64,000 nt of DNA from a virus. Made by a program: the position numbers and the translations under genes. Positions 16,045 to 22,720 of this stretch are shown in pieces. The stretch covers positions 1-64,000 of IMG/VR virus record IMGVR_UViG_3300037156_000148, one strand, 5' to 3'. A model generated the notes under the pieces. The model saw only the letters and a program-made list of their open reading frames with translations. It was not told the origin of the DNA and did not search any database. Within the stretch, counting starts at the first letter, position 1, and every line of letters starts with the position of its first letter.

Positions 16045-16960
16045 TATTCTTGCTTATTAGGGTTTCGTAAGTCAATCTTTTGTCGTTCGCATTAGCCAAA
16101 ACTACATTAAATCTGTCATTCGTGGTATTCTTACGAGTGTTATATCTTAGGGTGTATTCGGTCACGTATGAATTAAGATGCTCCATGCTAACGTGGTGGT
16201 AAATTCCGGTTACTCCCCTTTGAAGATGAGACCAGAAATTTTCAATTCCGTTCGTATGTACCATACCCCGTACAAACTCTTTAGCACTGTGATTGACTGA
16301 TTCGTGAAAGTGTTTTTTATCTAAACCATTATAAGCATTGTATTGATCTGTCATAAGGATAGCCATTTCAGGTATTGTATTGTTTATGACAGGTAGAATA
16401 TGTTTTTTCTCAACGGTAGGGACGGCCTGAGCAACAACTTTGCCCCCGCGCTCCATCATACCCAATACAGGGGCTTTGGTGCTTATAGTGCCTCCACGTT
16501 CGTTTTTTACTTTCTTATTCTCATGTTTGTTCTTAGCCTCTCCACCGACAAAGGTTTCGTCTATTTCTATAATCCCGCTAAGATGTATATTCCCTTCTCC
16601 AAAAGCATGGCGCAAACGGTGTAAGATGAACCAGGCTGTTTTCTGTGTTACTGTGATGTCTTTAGCCAACTGGTGAGAACTGATACCCTTCTTATGCGAA
16701 CTGAAAATATACAGAGCTAAGAACCATTTTTGTAAGGGTATGCGGGTACAATCAAATATTGAATTAGTACGAACATTAAAATACTTTCCTGTATTTTTGC
16801 ATCTGTATTTATTCCCCGCACACGCATACACTTTAGATGTAGGGTCAAGGGGACTAACTACATTGCCATGCCAGCGCAATTCCGTCAAGTGGTCTATGCA
16901 AGATTGTTCGTCAGGAAAGGCTTTAAGCAGGTCAATGATTGATTTGAATTCTGTGAGCAT
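16034..16960 (-). CDS. IS1595-family (ISXO2-like) transposase
   Basis: This 308-residue full-length transposase has the expected order. First comes an N-terminal region with a partly degraded zinc ribbon (first Cys pair replaced by SPLD; YRCKNTGKYF retained). Then come the wHTH-like block GISSHQLAKDITVTQKTAWF, catalytic IDETFVGG, LMTDQYNAYNG, and HTNGIENFWSHLQRGV. The D, D and N/E positions are intact, so it may be active. It is the only complete transposase in the window and the natural source for mobilising the RM cassettes. Confidence 0.9.
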   Translation of the reverse strand: MLTEFKSIIDLLKAFPDEQSCIDHLTELRWHGNVVSPLDPTSKVYACAGNKYRCKNTGKYFNVRTNSIFDCTRIPLQKWFLALYIFSSHKKGISSHQLAKDITVTQKTAWFILHRLRHAFGEGNIHLSGIIEIDETFVGGEAKNKHENKKVKNERGGTISTKAPVLGMMERGGKVVAQAVPTVEKKHILPVINNTIPEMAILMTDQYNAYNGLDKKHFHESVNHSAKEFVRGMVHTNGIENFWSHLQRGVTGIYHHVSMEHLNSYVTEYTLRYNTRKNTTNDRFNVVLANANDKRLTYETLISKNNEQ

Positions 16961-17026
16961 ATATTTGAATTATGGTGTAAATATATGCCTAACTTTTGAG
17001 AACACCAAACTTATCTCAATCTTTCT

Positions 17027-17049
17027 GTGTAAATAAATATATCATTGCC
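17027..17049 (-). repeat. Terminal inverted repeat, right end of the 4.1-kb element
   Basis: Identical over 23 positions to 12913-12935 in inverse orientation. It also supplies the TGA stop of the 65-aa gene outside (CGG CAA TGA). Confidence 0.85.
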
Positions 17050-17239
17050 GTACTTTTACCTTATTATTGGGAGGGTCATTGTCATATTGGCTACAATAAC
17101 CATCCAGATGTTGTAAATACTCAAAAGCCTTCACCCCCTCTGGATGAATAGCCTCTCCCTCTTCCCACTCTTTTTTTATAGTAGCAAGGGGGGTATTCTT
17201 TATATACCACCTAAGCCAAGTGAGCATTGTGTTTTCCAT
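17042..17239 (-). CDS. Small protein ending inside the element terminus
   Basis: This 65-residue ORF (MENTMLTWLRWYIKNTPLAT) ends ...KVKVRQ-stop, where the last codons belong to the transposon repeat. Its natural C-terminus was therefore probably lost on insertion. It starts 11 nt after a transposase remnant. Function unknown. Confidence 0.4.
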   Translation of the reverse strand: MENTMLTWLRWYIKNTPLATIKKEWEEGEAIHPEGVKAFEYLQHLDGYCSQYDNDPPNNKVKVRQ

Positions 17240-17250
17240 TTTTGATAGTT

Positions 17251-17500
17251 TTAAGCGTATGTTTCGATTATATAATCTTCAGGGTACGCTATTTTATAAT
17301 TATGCAATAATAATGCCGTTTTATCAATAAAACAAATTTGGATAGGGGGGTATAAGTCTAAAACAGCGGGCTCTCTCCGTGAAAATCTCACAACATGCCT
17401 AAATCTTTTATCCCAAAATATATCTCCCTTATTCTTACCTAAAGCCCTGATAGCTCTTTTGAGTTGTGCGAAATATCCCTCAACCGAGTTAGTACAAAGG
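17251..17500 (-). pseudogene. Transposase C-terminal remnant (ISXO2-like)
   Basis: The minus frame reads TNSVEGYFAQLKRAIRALGK, then NKGDIFWDKRFRHVVRFSRR, ending ...EDYIIETYA. The TNSVEGYF..LKR motif is the third catalytic motif of IS1595-type transposases. No start codon or upstream half is present. It may be an unrelated, older copy than the transposase at 16 kb. Confidence 0.5.
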
Positions 17501-17508
17501 TAAACTAT

Positions 17509-17554
17509 TTTGGAAACTTTAAAACTAAAAATAAAATATTTATTTGGAAACTTT
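17509..17554 (+). repeat. Direct repeat TTTGGAAACTTT (two copies)
   Basis: Copies at 17509-17520 and 17543-17554; a TTTGGAAACT also forms the -33 region at 8841. Possibly promoter elements. Confidence 0.35.
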
Positions 17555-17564
17555 TATCGTATAA

Positions 17565-17792
17565 ATCAAATATTCTACCTATCTTCGTTCTACAATTAAA
17601 AGGATTAGACATATTGAACCAGAGCCATTTGAAAGAGAAACGCCAACTCTTTTAACTCAGGTGGTAACTGAATATATAAAAGAGATCAGTAAATCAATGG
17701 AAGGATTGGCACACCAATTTTCATTAAGCATGGAGGATTTTGAAGCGCGATATTTCCCGCAATCTGAAAAGCGCCTAAAAATCATAAGATAG
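17565..17792 (+). pseudogene. 5'-truncated ORF before a terminator
   Basis: An open frame follows a TAA at 17562. It contains HIEPEPFERETPTLLTQVVT and SMEGLAHQFSLSMEDFEARY, ending ...KRLKIIR. No start codon exists upstream of an internal ATG at 17696. A good terminator follows, so it was once a gene whose 5' end was lost at the junction with the transposase remnant. Confidence 0.4.
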
Positions 17793-17797
17793 TATTA

Positions 17798-17820
17798 AGC
17801 CCCTCACGGGGCTTTTTTTT
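17798..17820 (+). terminator. Rho-independent terminator
   Basis: Stem AGCCCC/GGGGCT with loop TCAC, then T7. Confidence 0.8.
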
Positions 17821-18019
17821 ATTCAACTTGTCGAGGGCCAATTGCTTCATATGCTGGAAACTCAGCTTCTCTTGGGGTCGGATATAAATCCCATATTCCT
17901 TTACATATTCTTTCGGCATCCTCCATTGAATTGGCAATAAATGTGATGTCCAAAAAGACCTGCACAACATTATCGTGTCCTCTTCCTACTGTCTGAATCT
18001 TGTAATTAAATCTTGGCAT
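17819..18019 (-). CDS. Hypothetical protein, 66 aa
   Basis: Starts MPRFNYKIQTVGRGHDNVVQ, continuing VFLDITFIANSMEDAERICK. Beta-beta-alpha pattern with no known family. An alternative overlapping minus frame (17782-17970) looks poorer. Confidence 0.5.
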   Translation of the reverse strand: MPRFNYKIQTVGRGHDNVVQVFLDITFIANSMEDAERICKGIWDLYPTPREAEFPAYEAIGPRQVE

Positions 18020-18128
18020 AATTATAGTTTTGCATCTAACTTACACATTTATCTTTAAATCATATATCTTTCAAGTGTTCTGAGGGGATAAGTGCCAAAA
18101 TTATGGTATTTGTTTACGTTAAATTATG

Positions 18129-18136
18129 TATCTTTG
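18129..18136 (+). promoter_or_regulatory. -7 box TATCTTTG with leaderless mini-ORF
   Basis: TATCTTTG is followed by 4 nt and an ATG (18141) opening a 9-codon frame, MLRFSNQKN (18141-18170). It ends 4 nt before the ATG of the 95-aa gene. It might be a leader peptide that couples translation. Confidence 0.45.
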
Positions 18137-18174
18137 ATCCATGCTTAGATTCAGTAACCAAAAAAATTAAACAG

Positions 18175-18462
18175 ATGGAACATAAAAAGCAAGAGATTAT
18201 GGTCATCAATGGAGTGTCTAAGTATTTTCATGTTCAGGTATCAGGCAACACTATATTTATGAGTAGTGAAGATTTTGAATTTATGTATACCGTTGCTGAT
18301 GACGTAGTGAAAGACGAATTTAAAGGACAGTATCTGTATATAGGTGGAATACAGCATAATTTTGAAAATGAATCCCCCGAAGCTATCGAATTAGAAAGAA
18401 AATTGTCAGATGTGGCTTTTGCTATTATGACAACGTTAGGCAGGCAAAAACTCACTAACTAA
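18175..18462 (+). CDS. Hypothetical protein, 95 aa
   Basis: I chose the start MEHKKQEIMVINGVSKYFHV over an upstream in-frame ATG that would precede the promoter box. Beta-rich N-terminal half (FHVQVSGNTIFMSS), helical end. Not recognised; a stand-alone plus-strand gene. Confidence 0.55.
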   Translation: MEHKKQEIMVINGVSKYFHVQVSGNTIFMSSEDFEFMYTVADDVVKDEFKGQYLYIGGIQHNFENESPEAIELERKLSDVAFAIMTTLGRQKLTN

Positions 18463-18526
18463 ATAATGGCAAAAGTAATCACCGCAGCAGTCAGGGAGGG
18501 AGGAAATAAATCGGGATATATGAATA

Positions 18527-18673
18527 TTATTTCAGTCCTAGTTTTTCTAATGTTAAAAGTTTGCTAGTCTTATATATCGCATAGGCTCGGGACTTAGCTT
18601 GAATGATACGCTCAGTATCGGCTATCTTTTGCTCGATTATAACATGGCATTGTAGTTTGTCTGATCTGGTCAT
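18527..18673 (-). CDS. Small helical protein, 48 aa
   Basis: MTRSDKLQCHVIIEQKIADT and onward to ...LEKLGLK; an almost continuous helix. It lies downstream of the 43-aa ORF on the same strand. Unknown. Confidence 0.45.
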   Translation of the reverse strand: MTRSDKLQCHVIIEQKIADTERIIQAKSRAYAIYKTSKLLTLEKLGLK

Positions 18674-18683
18674 GGGAGTGGTT

Positions 18684-18815
18684 TTAAAATGGATTTACAA
18701 TTGAGTGATGGATAGTATCAAGGAAGGCCATACTAAGGCGATACAGGGCATCCCTGCGCGTCTGAGTGGGGTATCGCTTGTAACGATAGTATAACTTTAG
18801 GTATTTCTTTCTCAC
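18684..18815 (-). CDS. Small basic protein, 43 aa (GTG start)
   Basis: Starts (GTG) VRKKYLKLYYRYKRYPTQTR; very basic with many Tyr. It follows the repeat pair at 18.83-18.91 kb. Low certainty because no ATG exists. Confidence 0.35.
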   Translation of the reverse strand: MRKKYLKLYYRYKRYPTQTRRDALYRLSMAFLDTIHHSIVNPF

Positions 18816-18834
18816 GATTTGATTTTTAAACTAA

Positions 18835-18906
18835 GGCAACTATATACTTATTACACCCAAATGGGTTTTGTTATTAAAATAAGGTGACTATATACTTATC
18901 TAACCC
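18835..18906 (+). repeat. Two tandem diverged IS1595-type ends
   Basis: Copy A from 18835 reads GGCAACTATATACTTATTAC; copy B from 18883 reads GGTGACTATATACTTATCTA. Similarity continues past the ends (ACCCAA then TTTAAAA), as a roughly 48-bp diverged tandem unit. Both resemble GGCAATGATATATTTATTTA from the larger elements. Confidence 0.6.
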
Positions 18907-18915
18907 AATTCGAGT

Positions 18916-19332
18916 TTATGGTTTAAAAATTACTATCATTGAGTCAAGCGGATTGCCATTACCCATCTTCGTCCTTTTACCTGATTCATCGAGTTTTTCA
19001 AATGATATCCTACCTTTCACAAATCTTATCTCCGAGGCATTGGGTTTAATATGCTCATGAAATAGCTTTGTACTCGTGGAAACAGGGATTAACAGTACTG
19101 ATGTCCTGCCTTTTTTCTTTTCATCTATCGCCTTGAGTATAAACGCCTTCTTTAATTCGGGCGAATAAGGGGGATTAACAAAATTACATTGCCCCCACTC
19201 TATTTTTAGTCCATCATTTACTATTTCGCCTTCGCAGTATGGGCATGGATCTAAATCAAAATTGAATTCCGCGTGTAGTGGCTCGTAAACCGATAAGGGA
19301 GTAAGCCAGTTGTCATTTTCTTTTCTTTTCAT
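18916..19332 (-). CDS. Phage Dam-like DNA N6-adenine methyltransferase
   Basis: This 138-residue protein starts MKRKENDNWLTPLSVYEPLH, then FDLDPCPY and FVNPPYSPELKKAFILKA. The WxTP front, DPCP and NPPYS (motif IV, catalytic) are the hallmarks of the short phage adenine-methyltransferase family. It probably modifies phage DNA against host restriction. The gene starts about 18 nt inside the right-hand repeat and lies just downstream of dnaB. Confidence 0.8.
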   Translation of the reverse strand: MKRKENDNWLTPLSVYEPLHAEFNFDLDPCPYCEGEIVNDGLKIEWGQCNFVNPPYSPELKKAFILKAIDEKKKGRTSVLLIPVSTSTKLFHEHIKPNASEIRFVKGRISFEKLDESGKRTKMGNGNPLDSMIVIFKP

Positions 19333-19349
19333 TGTATCTTTTATTGTTC

Positions 19350-19373
19350 AGGTTGAATAAGTATATAGTTGCC
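19350..19373 (-). repeat. IS1595-type end upstream of the methyltransferase
   Basis: Read on minus: GGCAACTATATACTTATTCA then ACCT; about 20 of 24 positions agree with copy B. It lies between the dnaB stop and the methyltransferase start. Confidence 0.6.
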
Positions 19374-19377
19374 GGTT

Positions 19378-20823
19378 TTAAAATGGAATATTTGTCTCAA
19401 TAGCTTCATCCTTTGGTGTTAATCTTTTTTGCTCCACATACTCCCCGCCAGTGTCATAGTCCCAATCGTAAAATTTTACATGCTCTTTTTGAAATCTTGC
19501 AGCTAGGTCAATTGTGGCACCGTCTCTGTACTTCGCCACTATCAATTCACATAAGTCTTTTGTTTTACCGTAAAATGGATCATTCTCAATGCCGTAGTAT
19601 TCGGGCCGGTGAAGGAAAACAACAATGTCAGCATCCTGTTCGAGCGATCCCGATTCCCTCAAATCTGTCAATTGTGGCTTATGGACTGCCGACCCCTTTA
19701 CGGGCCTGTTCAATTGAGCCATAGCTATCACAGGAATCTTTAACGACATGGTAAGCTGCTTACACCCTCGCGAGATAGCACTTACTTCCTGCTCCCTGTT
19801 CGCGCTGTTTTTCATGCCTGCAATCTTGCAGAGCTGAATATAGTCAATGTATAGCCTTGTGATCCCTTTTTTCTGTACCCATTTTTTAGCCTGGGATAAA
19901 ATTGATCCCCATTCGAGCGAGGTATTTTCAGATAAATAAAGAGGGTATTTTCCCACTTCCTCCGAAATCAGCATTATCCTTTTTTGAGTTTCAATGTCAT
20001 TTCTCCCATACTTTGAGAAGTGCCTGAGATCAATATTTCCCTCCATTGAAATTAATCTTTGACCTAGCGACACATCGGACATCTCACCGGATATGAACCC
20101 GACCGGATCACCTCCCTTTGCCTGTTTTCGGGCCGCGTCTAAAGCAAAAGCCGTCTTGCTCATGCCAGGCCGACCGGCTATTATCACAAAATCGGTACTT
20201 TGAATATTAACATTTACATCAAAATCACCCAAATGCATGGGATGTTCACTTTTACCCGACCTTTCAGCCGATTTAAGCACTTTTAATGCCGACTCTTGCA
20301 TTACTATTGCCATGTCCCTGTTTTTGCCCCTGTCGAAGCGAGAATTGATAATATCATAGGTTGAGCGCATATTATCCAGTACGTCTACAAAGTCTACATC
20401 TTCGTCATAGGCCTTGACAATGGTTTCCGATGATCCCTGTATGACTGCCCGCTTGATATATTTTTCAGCTATCACCCGCGCGTGATATTCCACATTGGCA
20501 GAGGTCCCGACCTTATTTGTCAATTGAGCTATGTAGTAAGCACCCCCGCACATTTCGAGATTACCATCTTTTTTAAGCTGTTCAACTACCGTCAATAGGT
20601 CAATCGGACTGCCTGCGGTGTGGAGCGTCCTCATGGCCGTGAAAATATACTGATGATTAGTGACATAGAACATGTCGGCATCGATAAAACTTACTATCTC
20701 GTCCATAGCATCAGATTCGATCATGATAGCGCCGAGGACAGCCTCTTCGAACTCCCGCGCCTGGGGAGGTAGTTTCCCCATTACCTGCAATTCCAGATCC
20801 ACCCGTGTATTTTTATTGTTCAT
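19378..20823 (-). CDS. dnaB: Replicative DNA helicase, DnaB family
   Basis: This 481-residue protein is full length for DnaB. The N-terminal helical domain starts PQAREFEEAVLGAIMIESDA and includes MRTLHTAGSPIDLLTVVEQL. The RecA-like core has Walker A GRPGMSKTAF (about residue 218), Walker B-region RLYIDYIQL, the PVIAMAQLNRPV motif, and LTDLRESGSLEQDADIVVFL. The usual glycine before the Walker A lysine is Ser here (GMSKT instead of GMGKT). Its ATG lies 11 nt inside the end of the replication-organiser gene. It unwinds DNA at the phage fork. Confidence 0.93.
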   Translation of the reverse strand: MNNKNTRVDLELQVMGKLPPQAREFEEAVLGAIMIESDAMDEIVSFIDADMFYVTNHQYIFTAMRTLHTAGSPIDLLTVVEQLKKDGNLEMCGGAYYIAQLTNKVGTSANVEYHARVIAEKYIKRAVIQGSSETIVKAYDEDVDFVDVLDNMRSTYDIINSRFDRGKNRDMAIVMQESALKVLKSAERSGKSEHPMHLGDFDVNVNIQSTDFVIIAGRPGMSKTAFALDAARKQAKGGDPVGFISGEMSDVSLGQRLISMEGNIDLRHFSKYGRNDIETQKRIMLISEEVGKYPLYLSENTSLEWGSILSQAKKWVQKKGITRLYIDYIQLCKIAGMKNSANREQEVSAISRGCKQLTMSLKIPVIAMAQLNRPVKGSAVHKPQLTDLRESGSLEQDADIVVFLHRPEYYGIENDPFYGKTKDLCELIVAKYRDGATIDLAARFQKEHVKFYDWDYDTGGEYVEQKRLTPKDEAIETNIPF

Positions 20824-21616
20824 GTCCGAGGTCTTTAGCGGTTACGGGACGTACTTTTTTATCTGTAATAGCCGGCAATGGGTTTTGATTGAAATCTTTA
20901 TTTCGCGAAGCCCACGTACTTAGTCTTTGCCCTAGTGACCATGTTTTTTGAAGCTCAAATCCCATTTTAGTAAAAGTTTTATTAGGCTGTATCCAGTATT
21001 CGTAAAATGCCTTAATCATTTCAATCGGATAAAGTTCCATATACGGGGTGAAGGTCATTTTAAACTCAATCGCTCGTTTTTCTAAGGATGCCTGTTTTTC
21101 TTCGATAGTTTTGCTTTGTATTTTATTATCTCCTTTACTCTCCTTTACTCTAGTTTGTGGTAAATCTGTGACAGTAATATCCTGCATTGTGGTAGTTTCT
21201 GTGACAGTAACACCTAGTGATGTGGTAAATGTACCGTTTTTACGCCTTTGCCGACTAGCACTTTCTTGTTTTGCTTTGTGTCTTTTTTCATAAACAGGGG
21301 CTAAGTATTCATCTAATGAAGGGGAGAATAAAAACCCATCTCGTATAAATAGGACTTCTACTTTCAGGCAATACTCAATGATCTCTTTTATTTCTGTGGC
21401 AGAAACTCCAAGCTCTGAGGCGAAGCTGTCCCACTCCATTTCTACATGCTCAATCTCGTTCCCGTCGGCCTCAGTCAAATATTCTAAAAACATTGACCAA
21501 AAAGCATAACCTAAAACTTGACCAAATTTATTTCGCAGTATCTTAACCTTCTTGTGATTCCGCATAGTAGTTAGGTGCGGGAAATAATCACAGTTATTTT
21601 TCGGAGGTCTTGCCAT
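20813..21616 (-). CDS. Replication organiser-like protein (DUF4373/DnaD-type)
   Basis: The chosen start gives MARPPKNNCDYFPHLTTMRN, 267 residues; the longer frame from 21652 lacks support. The first 110 residues match the Lin1244-type N-terminal domain (DYFPH, KILRNKFGQVLGYAFWSMFLEYL, VLFIRDGFLFSPSL) of phage initiation proteins. A linker rich in Lys, Gln and Thr and a helical C-terminal region (YPIEMIKAFYEYWIQPN) follow. Placed directly before dnaB, it is likely to be the origin-binding or helicase-loading protein. Confidence 0.7.
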   Translation of the reverse strand: MARPPKNNCDYFPHLTTMRNHKKVKILRNKFGQVLGYAFWSMFLEYLTEADGNEIEHVEMEWDSFASELGVSATEIKEIIEYCLKVEVLFIRDGFLFSPSLDEYLAPVYEKRHKAKQESASRQRRKNGTFTTSLGVTVTETTTMQDITVTDLPQTRVKESKGDNKIQSKTIEEKQASLEKRAIEFKMTFTPYMELYPIEMIKAFYEYWIQPNKTFTKMGFELQKTWSLGQRLSTWASRNKDFNQNPLPAITDKKVRPVTAKDLGHEQ

Positions 21617-21791
21617 AATAAAAAATCGGAATATCAAGAGGGGGAGCCGCAACGACGAAGAAGAAGCTCAACCCCTCTATCAATTCCTTATCTTAAATAA
21701 ATTATAAATATATAGCATGTTCGTCGTTGCTTATTGCGAATATAGCACTTTATTCCGTCATTGCAAATTTAATTAGAAAGAAAAATAGTAT

Positions 21792-21917
21792 CTAATTCTT
21801 TAGCGTGTCCTTTACCTTCTTTTTGCACCGGATACAGAATAATCCATTTTCGGGATCTTTCTTATTGTTATCGGGATCTAAAAAATACCATTCATTTTCC
21901 ATTTTTTTTCCTTTCAT
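21792..21917 (-). CDS. Leaderless 41-aa protein with CxxC
   Basis: MKGKKMENEWYFLDPDNNKK then DPENGLFCIRCKKKVKDTLK. The ATG at 21917 is exactly 4 nt after the TAACTTTG box, so the message is probably leaderless. A second in-frame ATG (21902) has an AAAGGA before it and could be used instead. The CIRC motif suggests metal or redox chemistry; no family recognised. It is first gene of the replication operon. Confidence 0.5.
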   Translation of the reverse strand: MKGKKMENEWYFLDPDNNKKDPENGLFCIRCKKKVKDTLKN

Positions 21918-21921
21918 TCGA

Positions 21922-21951
21922 CAAAGTTAGAAATTAATTTCACAATCCAAA
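21922..21951 (-). promoter_or_regulatory. Promoter TTTG-N18-TAACTTTG for the replication operon
   Basis: Minus strand: TTTG at 21948-21951, TAACTTTG at 21922-21929. Divergent from the promoter at 21989. Confidence 0.75.
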
Positions 21952-21988
21952 CACTTTCAAATCTTTTTTATTTTATTTTCAAAATAAA

Positions 21989-22019
21989 TTTGGAAGTGTC
22001 AAAAATGTGCTTACTTTTG
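21989..22019 (+). promoter_or_regulatory. Promoter TTTG-N19-TACTTTTG for the recombination operon
   Basis: TTTG at 21989-21992 and TACTTTTG at 22012-22019, exactly 19 nt apart. It drives the 22-31 kb plus-strand genes. Confidence 0.8.
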
Positions 22020-22039
22020 TGTCGTTAAATAATAAACAA

Positions 22040-22276
22040 ATGACAAGAATAGAATCAATAGAATACCAAAAAAAAATAAAATCACTCTGTAAAGAGTTCG
22101 GGAAATATGGCCATGAGCGCGTTGATGGTGGCTATTCTAACTACCATATAGAAAGTGTATTAAAAATTTCTGTCCCCAACGAATTGAAGTTAATAGGCAT
22201 CCTCAAATACTTTCAAGGCTTAAAATCTGCGAAGGATGCTGAGATCGAAAAAGCCAAGTCAGAATTAACTAAGTAA
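22040..22276 (+). CDS. Hypothetical early protein, 78 aa
   Basis: Start chosen at the ATG MTRIESIEYQKKIKSLCKEF, because an in-frame GTG at 22007 lies within the promoter. Helical, charged; unknown. First gene after the promoter. Confidence 0.6.
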   Translation: MTRIESIEYQKKIKSLCKEFGKYGHERVDGGYSNYHIESVLKISVPNELKLIGILKYFQGLKSAKDAEIEKAKSELTK

Positions 22277-22303
22277 CAATTTCACAATCATAAATCAACA
22301 AAA

Positions 22304-22519
22304 ATGGACAACTCAGCATTGGTATCAACACCAAAACCCAAAAAGACGCGTGAGCGCAAACAGACAGGTAGCTATATCGGAGGATTAGCTACTAAATTAT
22401 CACCGGTGCAGGATGAATATCTGAAATCGGTGCTTAAAGATCATTTCGGGACTGCTGATGTCACAGGACTATCAGTTTTCGAGAAAGAGATATTCGCAGG
22501 GATTGCGGCTATTCTCTAA
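22304..22519 (+). CDS. Hypothetical protein, 71 aa
   Basis: Starts MDNSALVSTPKPKKTRERKQ: a basic N-terminus, then helices (LSPVQDEYLKSVLKDHFGTA). Unknown. Confidence 0.55.
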   Translation: MDNSALVSTPKPKKTRERKQTGSYIGGLATKLSPVQDEYLKSVLKDHFGTADVTGLSVFEKEIFAGIAAIL

Positions 22520-22520
22520 A

Positions 22521-22693
22521 AATATTGATTGCGATAAGCAATTGTGGATGTGAGAAGTGTATGGCATACAGTTGGTTCAAGGCCGACCTCACAGCATATC
22601 CCCGTTCTTAGTAAAGTAAGAGAAATGTCCGAGACAGTAACCGCTTCGTTCTCGCATGACGAAAGACAGATTTGAGAGGGTGAAAGTCCCTCC
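22521..22693 (+). ncRNA. Structured RNA with a T-arm/acceptor minihelix
   Basis: This 200-nt intergenic stretch has no ORF but many stems. Stems: ATTGC/GCAAT (22528/22538), TGTGAG/CTCACA (22549-22554/22588-22593), TGTAT/ATACA (22558/22566), GTTGG/CCGAC (22571/22583), CGAGA/TCTCG (22630/22650) and GAGGG/CCCTC (22676/22688). The GTTGG arm has a 7-nt loop TTCAAGG, which fits the tRNA T-loop rule TTCRANN. It sits directly against the TGTGAG/CTCACA stem, as the T arm does against the acceptor in tRNA. There is no room for normal D and anticodon arms. Confidence 0.45.
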
Positions 22694-22720
22694 ACTTTTT
22701 AAAGGCTAAAAAACAAAAAG

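Larger units (their letters stand above)
12913..17049. mobile_element. IS1595-family element carrying an RM system and a KilA-N gene
   Basis: Perfect 23-bp inverted ends enclose a plus-strand methyltransferase and endonuclease pair, a convergent KilA-N gene, and a full-length IS1595-type transposase. The transposase ATG lies 67 bp inside the right end. IS1595 members that carry passenger genes, including methyltransferases, are known. Outer 8-bp flanks are attgtttg (left) and gtactttt (right), so no target duplication remains. The left end truncates a P63C-like gene. Either a flanking deletion followed insertion or the ends come from two copies. Confidence 0.8.
18883..19373. mobile_element. 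Possible mini-cassette carrying the adenine methyltransferase
   Basis: Copy B (plus) and the end at 19350-19373 (minus, GGCAACTATATACTTATTCA) face inward around one small methyltransferase gene. The right end begins 4 nt outside the stop codon of dnaB. Outer 8-bp flanks taaaataa and ggttttaa do not match, so insertion is inferred from the repeats only. Confidence 0.45.

Noticed and set aside
12913-17057. Target duplication around the 4.1-kb element
   Set aside because: The 8-bp flanks attgtttg and gtactttt do not match, so no duplication is claimed there.
17464-17655. 63-codon plus-strand frame
   Set aside because: It mixes antisense of the transposase remnant with upstream DNA of the truncated ORF.
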